Assembly (NCBI GenBank): GCA_002471845.1
Contig: DKQT01000009.1
Span: forward strand, 1-57,623
Origin: Fidelibacterota bacterium UBA7301
GTDB lineage: Bacteria; Fidelibacterota; Marinisomatia; Marinisomatales; TCS55
Length of the DNA: 57,623 nt
Direction of reading: 5' to 3'
This document shows positions 25,899-32,971 of the stretch, piece after piece (position 1 is the stretch's first letter; the number at the start of each line of letters is the position of its first letter). Below the pieces are notes generated by a model that searched no databases, was not told the origin of the DNA, and saw only the letters and a list, made by a program, of their open reading frames with translations. The position numbers and the translations under genes are program-made.

Positions 25899-26774
25899 AT
25901 GATTCCTAAAGAGATACTTCAAAAAGTCCGGCATATTGAGATACGGACAAAAGGATTGGTGAATGACCTTTTCGGCGGTGAATATCATTCTGTTTTCAAG
26001 GGCCGGGGTATGACCTTTTCGGAAGTACGTGAATATTATCCCGGTGATGATATTCGATTAATCGATTGGAATGTGACCGCTCGCTCCAACGCCCCATTTG
26101 TAAAAATCTTTGAAGAGGAGCGGGAACTGACCGTATTTCTTATGGTGGATGTAAGCCGTTCCGGACACTTTGGGACTGTGGATCAATTTAAATCCGAATT
26201 AGCTGCCGAGATTGCCGCTGTCCTTGGTTTTTCAGCGATCAAGAACCAGGATAAAGTGGGCCTCATTTTATTCTCGGATCACGTGGAAAAATACATTGCT
26301 CCGAAAAAAGATAAATCCCACATCCTTCGTGTGGTGCGAGAAGTACTATTCCATGAACCGGCAGGAACGGGGACATCATTGCAATCAGGATTGGATTTTC
26401 TCATGAATGTAGCCAAACGAAAAGCGGTGGTTTTTTTGATTTCTGACTTTTTAGATGATAGCTATTGGAAATCCCTGAAACTGGCGAATCGAAAGCATGA
26501 CATGATCGGTATCCGTATCGCCGACCCGGCGGAAGGAAATTTACCTGATTTAGGATTAATCAAGGTCCACGATCCCGAAACTGGGGAGCAGTTCTGGGCC
26601 GATATGTCCTCTGAAAATGAACGGGATGATTTTTCAAAATTCATTAAAGAAAAATGGGATTTATTTGAAAATGAATGCGGCCGCTCCCACTTTGATGTGA
26701 TCATTGTGGGGACGGACAAAGATTACGTGGAACCTCTCATGACCTATTTCCGCCGACGTGAAAAACGGTATTAA
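25899..26774 (+). CDS. DUF58 domain protein (vWA-like)
   Basis: 291-aa protein of the DUF58 family, partner of MoxR ATPases. The family block GRGMTFSEVREYYPGDDIRLIDWNVTARSNAPFVKIFEEERE (about residues 40-80) leads into a von Willebrand factor A-like fold with a MIDAS-type DVSRS (near residue 87) and VVFLISDFLDD. No membrane helix is apparent, unlike longer DUF58 proteins that start with two. Likely forms a functional pair with the MoxR protein; the substrate is unknown. Start chosen at ATG 25899, giving the usual short N-terminus IPKEILQKVRHIEIRTKGLV. Confidence 0.9.
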   Translation: MIPKEILQKVRHIEIRTKGLVNDLFGGEYHSVFKGRGMTFSEVREYYPGDDIRLIDWNVTARSNAPFVKIFEEERELTVFLMVDVSRSGHFGTVDQFKSELAAEIAAVLGFSAIKNQDKVGLILFSDHVEKYIAPKKDKSHILRVVREVLFHEPAGTGTSLQSGLDFLMNVAKRKAVVFLISDFLDDSYWKSLKLANRKHDMIGIRIADPAEGNLPDLGLIKVHDPETGEQFWADMSSENERDDFSKFIKEKWDLFENECGRSHFDVIIVGTDKDYVEPLMTYFRRREKRY

Positions 26775-26810
26775 CATTTAAGCTTTGGGCGAATTAATTG
26801 ATCGTACCAA

Positions 26811-26859
26811 AATGTAAAAGTGTTTGGAGTGCATTAACTGTGTTAATGCTTGAATTGAC
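26811..26859 (-). repeat. GCATTAAC palindromic element, copy 1
   Basis: Centre GCATTAAC (26831-26838), TGT, GTTAATGC (26842-26849). Read on the minus strand, the 49-bp block aligns with 53190-53237: about 37 of 46 positions identical, including both 8-bp arms, GTC-ATT-AA before and A-TCCAAA after. A second small palindrome, ATTGAC-GCA-GTCAAT (26854-26868), adjoins it. It lies about 95 bp before the BatD-like lipoprotein gene. Confidence 0.6.
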
Positions 26860-26944
26860 GCAGTCAATCCATTCCATATTACTTTGTTTCAATATGTTGT
26901 TAAATAAACCTGTTGCATTAGTTTTTAAACGACGAATTCTCCCC

Positions 26945-27880
26945 ATGAAAAAATCGCTTTTAATCGGACTAATCCTACTCCTTGCCTGTCGTCAGGATCA
27001 ATCATCTAAATCAGTGGAAATGATGGTAGAGATGGATACCACTTATACAACAATTGGCAGTCCTGTAACTTATGCCGTAACCGTTCAATCACCGAAAGAT
27101 AAGATCATTCAATTCCCCGAATGGGTATTGGAAGATCCCCTGGAAGTCCGTTCATTTTCCATCCATGATGGAGAGAAAGGTCAGGTAGGGAAATATGAAT
27201 TAGTCTTCTGGGATACGGGTAAAGTGGCTATCCCCGGTGTGACAATCCATGTTCTGAATGCTGATAGTACCTTGGCTTATGAAATGAGAGCCGATTCCAT
27301 GATCATGGAAGTGGTATCTGTCACAGAACAGGACCCCAGTTTGCGCCAATCCGCCGGCGGTCTAATGCCCATCAAGGATCCCGTGCCGGTGTGGTTCCCA
27401 TTACCTTGGCAGACCATCATCCTGTCTTTGATCTTGGTGGCTCTTCTCGTGGGGATGGTTTTGGTCTGGAAAAAGCGAATGAAAGCGGAGGTATCCTACG
27501 AAGATAGGCCGGAGTTTTTAGAAGAGCCAGACGCTGTTGCCTTGCGAAAGTTGGATGAATTGGATCAGTCCGGGATTTTGGATAAAGGGGACATTAAAGA
27601 GTTTTATGCACAACTTTCTCTTATTCTCAGGGAGTACACCGAAAACAGCCTTTATATTCGCACCCTGGAAATGACCACAGAAGAAATTCGGGAACACCAC
27701 CCTGTATTTCCTTATTCCGATTCCCAATTGGATGCCTATCTTAATATTCTCTCAGGGGCCGATATGGCCAAATATGCCAAACATATTGCTGCTATGGACC
27801 AATGTGCTAACGATTTGAACTCGTCTAAAACCCTGGTACAAGATACAGTCCAATTTTGGAAAATGACTGTAAATTCCTGA
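26945..27880 (+). CDS. BatD-like membrane-anchored lipoprotein
   Basis: 311 aa from ATG 26945. The frame is open from 26798, but only the ATG 26945 start begins with a lipoprotein signal (MKKSLLIGLILLLAC, acylated Cys at about residue 15). A beta-rich extracytoplasmic domain (residues 30-130) is followed by a membrane helix near residue 155-178 (TIILSLILVALLVGMVLVW) and a cytoplasmic helical tail (EFYAQLSLILREYTENSLYIRTLEMTTEEI). This tail resembles the C-terminal part of BatD and DUF4381 proteins seen in MoxR/DUF58 operons. The usual BatA/BatB vWA membrane proteins are not present. The exact role is unknown. Confidence 0.7.
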   Translation: MKKSLLIGLILLLACRQDQSSKSVEMMVEMDTTYTTIGSPVTYAVTVQSPKDKIIQFPEWVLEDPLEVRSFSIHDGEKGQVGKYELVFWDTGKVAIPGVTIHVLNADSTLAYEMRADSMIMEVVSVTEQDPSLRQSAGGLMPIKDPVPVWFPLPWQTIILSLILVALLVGMVLVWKKRMKAEVSYEDRPEFLEEPDAVALRKLDELDQSGILDKGDIKEFYAQLSLILREYTENSLYIRTLEMTTEEIREHHPVFPYSDSQLDAYLNILSGADMAKYAKHIAAMDQCANDLNSSKTLVQDTVQFWKMTVNS

Positions 27881-27942
27881 GAAAAAGCACAAAGACTTAC
27901 CTGTTCATAAACTTAAATTCCCCGGCTAATTTAGGGAGAAAG

Positions 27943-28506
27943 ATGGCCACCACATCAGATATCAAGAACGGCGCCGTCATCCTGCACAAGAACAAGCGGA
28001 TGAAAGTGCTGGAATTTTTACACGTCAAACCGGGGAAGGGTCCTGCTTTCATCCGCACCAAACTGAAGGATATTGCTTCAGGGAAGATCATAGATGAAAC
28101 ATTCAACGCCGGGGTTAAACTGGCATTTTTAAAAATTGAAGCAAAAGAAATGCAATTTTTATATGATGATGGTGATTCCCATATCTTCATGGATAATGGC
28201 ACTTATGACCAGATCAATGTTATGAATAGCCTCGTGGGGAAGGCGAAGTATTTCCTCAAAGGGGGGTTGAATGTGGACCTTCTCTTCGACGGGGAAGAAG
28301 TATTGGATATTCGCCTCCCTGCCCACGTCCATTTAGAGGTGAATCATACGGAACCAGGTGTAAAAGGGAACACCGCCACCGGCGCCACCAAACCTGCCAC
28401 CGTCGAAACGGGATATACTATTCAGGTACCCTTATTTATAGATGAAGGTGATGTATTAAAAATTGACACCCGTTCGGGAGAATATATTGAACGAGTGAAA
28501 TCTTAA
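27943..28506 (+). CDS. efp: Translation elongation factor P
   Basis: Rescues ribosomes stalled at polyproline. Three beta-barrel domains: the N-terminal KOW-like domain carries the tip loop KPGKGPAF, whose Lys32 is the residue modified in many EF-Ps; then the OB domains (IFMDNGTYDQINV, and the C-terminal ATVETGYTIQVPLFIDEGDVLKIDTRSGEYIERV signature). Length 187 aa. Start ATG 27943 with AGGGAGA upstream; the frame is open further upstream but without family similarity. No epmA/epmB-like gene is near, so the modification is unknown. efp-accB-accC is a recurring order. Confidence 0.97.
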   Translation: MATTSDIKNGAVILHKNKRMKVLEFLHVKPGKGPAFIRTKLKDIASGKIIDETFNAGVKLAFLKIEAKEMQFLYDDGDSHIFMDNGTYDQINVMNSLVGKAKYFLKGGLNVDLLFDGEEVLDIRLPAHVHLEVNHTEPGVKGNTATGATKPATVETGYTIQVPLFIDEGDVLKIDTRSGEYIERVKS

Positions 28507-28548
28507 TCGTAGTTTCAGCGGTTATACATAAACAATTAAGAGACTTAA

Positions 28549-29010
28549 ATGTGGCAAGATAAACTCAAAGAAGTTATTTATATATTAGAAAACAGTGATG
28601 TGAACGAAATTGACGTCACCTTTTGGGGACGGCGGTTTCGGGTGGTAAAATCCGCCGGTGTGAATGTGAATTCCGGTCCCACCCCGGCTGTGACCATAAC
28701 AGCAGCCTCTGGGGCATCATCAGTGCCTGAAGCAGCCCCAACTGAGTCAGCCCCTGAAACGGCGTCCAGCGGAGAAAAAATTCTGTCTCCCATGCCCGGG
28801 ACCTTCTATGCGGCCTCATCCCCGGATACACCGCCATTTGTGAAAAAAGGAGACACTGTTTCTGAAGGGGATGCCCTTTGTATTATTGAAGCCATGAAAA
28901 TCATGAATGAAATTGAATCTGAACAGAGCGGTACCATTGTGGAGGTACTGGTGGAAAATGGGAATCCAGTGGAGTATAACCAGCCTCTTTTTGTGATCGA
29001 ACCCTCCTGA
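28549..29010 (+). CDS. accB: Acetyl-CoA carboxylase biotin carboxyl carrier protein
   Basis: Carries biotin for acetyl-CoA carboxylase, first step of fatty-acid synthesis. N-terminal BCCP segment (KEVIYILENSDVNEIDVTFWGRRFRV), an Ala/Pro/Thr-rich hinge (about residues 45-80) and the C-terminal biotinyl domain with EAMKIMNEIES, where Lys117 is the biotinylated residue. 153 aa. Followed 12 nt later by accC. Confidence 0.96.
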   Translation: MWQDKLKEVIYILENSDVNEIDVTFWGRRFRVVKSAGVNVNSGPTPAVTITAASGASSVPEAAPTESAPETASSGEKILSPMPGTFYAASSPDTPPFVKKGDTVSEGDALCIIEAMKIMNEIESEQSGTIVEVLVENGNPVEYNQPLFVIEPS

Positions 29011-29022
29011 TCTGAGTTCAAT

Positions 29023-30384
29023 ATGTATAAAAAGATCCTGATCGCCAATCGAGGTGAGATCGCCCTGCGGATCATCCGCGCCTGTCATGAACTGGGATTA
29101 AAATCTGTGGCAGTCTATTCTACGGCAGATGAATATTCCCTCCATGTGAAATTTGCCGATGAGGCGGTCTGTATCGGCCCCCCACCAGGGAGTCAATCTT
29201 ACCTGAATATCCCGCGGATCGTTGCCGCCGGTGAAATCACCAACGCCGATGCCATTCACCCTGGGTATGGCTTTTTAGCCGAAAATGCAGATTTTTCAAA
29301 TATTTGCCAGGACAACAATTTCGCCTTTATCGGCCCTAATGCGGATATTATCAATGCCATGGGGAATAAGGCCCAGGCCAAGAAGACCATGAAAGCGGCG
29401 GGTGTGCCAGTCATCCCCGGAAATGAAGGCATACTGAAAGATACAGGAGAGGCTAGGGAATTAGCCAATGAAATGGGATACCCGGTGATGCTGAAAGCTT
29501 CCGCCGGCGGCGGAGGACGTGGCATGCGCCTTGTTCGGGAAGAAAAGGAAGTGGAACACGCCTTTACCACTGCCTCCAATGAAGCCTTGACCGCCTTTAA
29601 TAATGGGGACATGTATATTGAAAAATTTGTGGAGAATCCCCGCCATATTGAAATTCAGGTTTTAGCCGATGTTCATGGTAATACAGTCAGTTTGGGGGAA
29701 CGGGAATGTTCCATCCAGCGCCGCCACCAGAAACTGGTGGAAGAATCTCCCTCTGCTGCCGTGGATGAGGACCTGCGGAAACGCATGGGCGATGCAGCCG
29801 TCACCGGGGCAAAAGCGGTGAATTATGTTGGTGTTGGTACGGTTGAATTTTTATTAGATAAAAATAAAGATTTTTATTTCATGGAGATGAATACGCGGAT
29901 CCAGGTGGAACATCCCATTACGGAGATGGTCACCGGGGCGGACCTCATCAAATGGCAAATTCGCACCCATGCCGGGGATAAATTCCCCGATTATCTTTAC
30001 AATTTGAAACTGAGGGGACATTCAATCGAATGCCGGATCAACGCGGAAAACCCCGATATGAATTTTGCCCCGTCTCCCATGCCCATCACCAGTTTTCACA
30101 TGCCCGGGGGGAAGGGTGTACGGGTGGATTCCCATGCTTATGCCGGTTATGAAATTCCATCCCATTATGATTCTCTCATTGGGAAATTGATCGTTCATTC
30201 ACCCAATCGGGAAGCGGCCATCAACCGCATGGAACGGGCATTAGAAGAAACGATTATTGAAGGGCCCAAGACCACGATTCCCTTTCACCAGGCGATTATG
30301 AGAGATGATACATTTCGTTCGGGGGAATTCGACACGAGTTTCCTGGAAACATTTGAATACCAAAAGAAGGATGGCGCAGAATGA
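29023..30384 (+). CDS. accC: Biotin carboxylase
   Basis: ATP-dependent carboxylation of BCCP-bound biotin. An ATP-grasp enzyme starting MYKKILIANRGEIALRIIRACHELG, with the Gly-rich ATP loop KASAGGGGRGMR (about residues 158-169), EKFVENPRHIEIQVLAD, the active-site block EMNTRIQVEHPITEMVTG, and the C-terminal biotin carboxylase domain. 453 aa is typical for the stand-alone subunit. Overlaps gcvH by 4 nt (ATGA). accA/accD are not in the window. Confidence 0.97.
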   Translation: MYKKILIANRGEIALRIIRACHELGLKSVAVYSTADEYSLHVKFADEAVCIGPPPGSQSYLNIPRIVAAGEITNADAIHPGYGFLAENADFSNICQDNNFAFIGPNADIINAMGNKAQAKKTMKAAGVPVIPGNEGILKDTGEARELANEMGYPVMLKASAGGGGRGMRLVREEKEVEHAFTTASNEALTAFNNGDMYIEKFVENPRHIEIQVLADVHGNTVSLGERECSIQRRHQKLVEESPSAAVDEDLRKRMGDAAVTGAKAVNYVGVGTVEFLLDKNKDFYFMEMNTRIQVEHPITEMVTGADLIKWQIRTHAGDKFPDYLYNLKLRGHSIECRINAENPDMNFAPSPMPITSFHMPGGKGVRVDSHAYAGYEIPSHYDSLIGKLIVHSPNREAAINRMERALEETIIEGPKTTIPFHQAIMRDDTFRSGEFDTSFLETFEYQKKDGAE

Positions 30385-30758
30385 ACTTGCCGCAAGATTT
30401 GAAATATACTAATGAGCACGAATGGGTAAAAGTGGATGGAGACACAGCCACAATTGGGATCACCGACCACGCCCAGGGAGAATTGGGAGATATTATATTT
30501 GTTGAATTTCCAGACGTGGAGGATGAAATCGAGAAGGATGAACCCCTTGGCACTATCGAAGCGGTGAAGACCGTTGCGGACCTGTTTGCACCGATTTCAG
30601 GAACGGTTACGGAGATCAATGAAGCTTTAGAAGACAGCCCCGAATCGGTAAATACCGACGCCTATGGGGATGGATGGATCGTGAAAATATCCATCGCCGA
30701 TGCAGGTGAACTGGATGAACTCATGTCCGCAGAACAATATGGAGAATTAATAGTATAA
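30381..30758 (+). CDS. gcvH: Glycine cleavage system H protein
   Basis: Lipoyl carrier that shuttles the aminomethyl group in glycine cleavage. 125 aa with the family start LPQDLKYTNEHEWVKVDGDTATIGITDHAQGELGDIIFVEFP and lipoylation site EAVKTVADLFAP (Lys63), ending GWIVKISIADAGELDELMSAEQYGEL. Located directly after accC and overlapping gmhA by 1 nt; no gcvT, gcvP or lipoate ligase is near, so in this operon it may serve the general pool of H protein or a lipoate-relay role. Confidence 0.96.
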   Translation: MNLPQDLKYTNEHEWVKVDGDTATIGITDHAQGELGDIIFVEFPDVEDEIEKDEPLGTIEAVKTVADLFAPISGTVTEINEALEDSPESVNTDAYGDGWIVKISIADAGELDELMSAEQYGELIV

Positions 30759-31330
30759 TGTTGGACGTAAGCCAGATCATTCAAGACAGTAGGGATGTGA
30801 AATCCGCCATGCTGGAATATTGTGCCGAGGATATCCAGGTTGCCGCAGAAATGATGATAAACGCTGCCAAAAACGGGAAGAAGATTCTCTGGTGCGGCAA
30901 TGGGGGCTCCGCCGCCGATGCCCAGCATATGGCCGCTGAACTTATGGGGGGATTGCGGGATCACGACCGACCCGCCATCACATCCATCGCCCTTACCACC
31001 GATTCATCATTCATTACGGCTTGGGCCAATGATACAGATTATGAATCTATCTTCAGCCGCCAGATTGAAGGATTGGGTGAAGCCGGTGATGTGTTGGTGG
31101 CTATTTCCACCAGTGGAAATTCCGCTAATGTGATTCGCGCCATTGAGGCGGCAAAAGCAAAAAATATTTTTGTTATCGTCCTCACCAATAAATCCGGCGG
31201 TAAAATGGCAAACTCAGGGGATGTGACCATTCGCATTCCCAGTGACGACACCCAGCGGATCCAGGAAGGGCATCTGTTAGCGGAGCATATCCTTTGCGAA
31301 TCGGTTGAAGCAGCCATCATGGGGAAATAA
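30758..31330 (+). CDS. gmhA: Sedoheptulose-7-phosphate isomerase (SIS family)
   Basis: First step of ADP-heptose synthesis for LPS inner core. 190-aa SIS-domain protein with GNGGSAADAQHMAAELMGG (about residues 47-65), SIALTTDSSFITAWANDT and VLVAISTSGNSANVIRAIEAAK, all characteristic of GmhA. Implies a heptose-containing LPS, or use of S7P isomerisation elsewhere. Overlaps neighbours on both sides by one nucleotide (TAATG junctions). Confidence 0.93.
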   Translation: MLDVSQIIQDSRDVKSAMLEYCAEDIQVAAEMMINAAKNGKKILWCGNGGSAADAQHMAAELMGGLRDHDRPAITSIALTTDSSFITAWANDTDYESIFSRQIEGLGEAGDVLVAISTSGNSANVIRAIEAAKAKNIFVIVLTNKSGGKMANSGDVTIRIPSDDTQRIQEGHLLAEHILCESVEAAIMGK

Positions 31331-32226
31331 TGGAACAGTTTATCCGGGATTATATGACCATGCTCAAGGTGGAGCGCAACCTGGCCCGGAACTCACTGGA
31401 GTCCTACGAGCGGGACCTCCTTCAATACCATCATTATCTCAGCTCAGAACTGAGACTAAAAACCATCCGTAATGTGACCCTGGGGCATATTCGGTCCTAC
31501 ATCCGCCATTTGAATGATAAAGGGATGGCCGCCAATTCGGTGAAGCGTGCAGTTTCTTCCATTCGGACTTATCACAATTTTTTATCGGCTGAAGGTCATA
31601 TGGATGATAATCCAGCCCAACTTTTGGATACACCGAAAGTACCCCAGAAACTCCCAAACGTTCTTACCATTCAAGAAATTGATCGAATTCTAAGTATTAT
31701 ACCCGACAAAGCGCCTATGGCCCGCCGGGACCTGGCCATTTTTGAAATGATGTATTCTTGCGGCCTTCGGGTTACCGAACTCTGTGATATTAAAACCACG
31801 GACATCCTCTGGGATTCAGAAATGGTCCGTGTAAAAGGTAAGGGGGATAAACAGCGGTTTGTGCCCATTGGTCCCATCGCCAGGGAAAATTTGAAAAATT
31901 ATCTAAATCATGAGCGCCCAACCCTGGCGGATAAGAACCCCAATGTGGCGGAAGTATTCTTGAGCCGGAACGGGCGTAAATTGACAAGAATGATGATTTG
32001 GATACTGCTGAAAAAGTGGACCAAAGTAGCGGATATCCAAAAAGAAGTGAGCCCCCATACATTACGCCATTCTTTTGCCACCCATTTATTGGAAGGGGGC
32101 GCCGACCTCCGATCAATACAGGAAATGTTGGGACATGCGGATATTGCCACCACCCAAGTGTACACACATCTGGATAAAGAACATTTGCAGGAAGTGCACC
32201 GCCAATTCCACCCGAGGTTTAAATAA
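31330..32226 (+). CDS. xerD: Tyrosine recombinase XerC/XerD
   Basis: Site-specific recombinase expected to resolve chromosome dimers at dif. N-terminal SAM-like core-binding domain (residues 1-85) and catalytic domain with SCGLRVTELC (first Arg), HTLRHSFATHLLEGG (His-x-x-Arg), LGHADIATTQVYTH with nucleophile Tyr278. 298 aa. The C-terminal EVHRQFHPRF resembles XerD (LHxxHHPR) more than XerC, so xerD is my choice; a single-Xer system is also possible. No dif-like site was recognised in the window. Confidence 0.88.
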   Translation: MEQFIRDYMTMLKVERNLARNSLESYERDLLQYHHYLSSELRLKTIRNVTLGHIRSYIRHLNDKGMAANSVKRAVSSIRTYHNFLSAEGHMDDNPAQLLDTPKVPQKLPNVLTIQEIDRILSIIPDKAPMARRDLAIFEMMYSCGLRVTELCDIKTTDILWDSEMVRVKGKGDKQRFVPIGPIARENLKNYLNHERPTLADKNPNVAEVFLSRNGRKLTRMMIWILLKKWTKVADIQKEVSPHTLRHSFATHLLEGGADLRSIQEMLGHADIATTQVYTHLDKEHLQEVHRQFHPRFK

Positions 32227-32843
32227 TGCTTTTTCGTTTAGCGCCAGAAGTTCTTTTATTGTTGATTCCAGTCCTGTTATTTGCACTGGTATTTCATGAA
32301 TTCTCCCACGGGTGGGTAGCCAATAAATTAGGGGACCCGACTGCTAAATACGCCGGTCGGTTGACCCTGAATCCCATGGCTCATTTGGATTTGTTCGGAT
32401 CGCTTATGATTCTTTTTGTGGGATTTGGCTGGGCCAAGCCTGTACCAGTGGATACCCGTTATTTGGTTAACCCCCGGGCGGATATGATGAAAATCGCTTT
32501 TGCCGGTCCCGCCGCCAATCTATTGTTGGCTTTTGTAGCAGGGACGATCATTCGACTAACGGGCTATATGGGGGCTTTAACCTCCATGCTCATCATGTTC
32601 ACCCAAATCAATATTATGCTGGCGGTGTTTAATATGATTCCCATCCCGCCCCTGGACGGTTCCCAGATCTTTTCGGGATTGATGGTAAGAAAAAATCCGA
32701 ATCTCGTAATGAAACTTCAAATGTATGGACCCCAAATATTAATGGGGCTTATTCTTTTTGGTATGTTCACCCGCTTTTCACCGATTTGGTTTGTCATGAG
32801 TCCGTTTGTTAATTTCTTTATGTTTTTATTTGCAGGGATGTAA
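32226..32843 (+). CDS. Site-2 protease family (M50) membrane metalloprotease
   Basis: Intramembrane zinc protease of the compact M50 type (205 aa, YwhC/ SpoIVFB-like group without PDZ or CBS domains). The zinc motif HEFSH is at residues 24-28 in the first helix; NPMAHLDLFGSLMIL and the third-ligand region PIPPLDGSQIF are present. About five hydrophobic segments. Substrate unknown. Overlaps the xer stop by one base and the following 42-codon ORF by one base. Confidence 0.88.
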   Translation: MLFRLAPEVLLLLIPVLLFALVFHEFSHGWVANKLGDPTAKYAGRLTLNPMAHLDLFGSLMILFVGFGWAKPVPVDTRYLVNPRADMMKIAFAGPAANLLLAFVAGTIIRLTGYMGALTSMLIMFTQINIMLAVFNMIPIPPLDGSQIFSGLMVRKNPNLVMKLQMYGPQILMGLILFGMFTRFSPIWFVMSPFVNFFMFLFAGM

Positions 32844-32971
32844 TGGAGCGGTTTTTCAAACGAATCACACCAGCGAGGCGGAGTAAACGATCATTGATGA
32901 TTACCATTGTCGTTCTGATCGTAGTTCTTTTTCTCATCAATTATTTAATGAAAATTGCACAGGCAGGATAA
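32843..32971 (+). CDS. 42-residue single-helix membrane peptide
   Basis: ATG overlaps the M50 protease stop (TAATG) and the TAA stop abuts the ftcD ATG, so the ORF is tightly fitted between two real genes. The peptide has a strongly basic N-terminus (MERFFKRITPARRSKRS) and then one hydrophobic helix (LMITIVVLIVVLFLINYLM), ending KIAQAG: an N-in single-span membrane protein. I recognise no family. Its adjacency to an intramembrane protease suggests, without proof, a partner or substrate. Confidence 0.6.
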   Translation: MERFFKRITPARRSKRSLMITIVVLIVVLFLINYLMKIAQAG

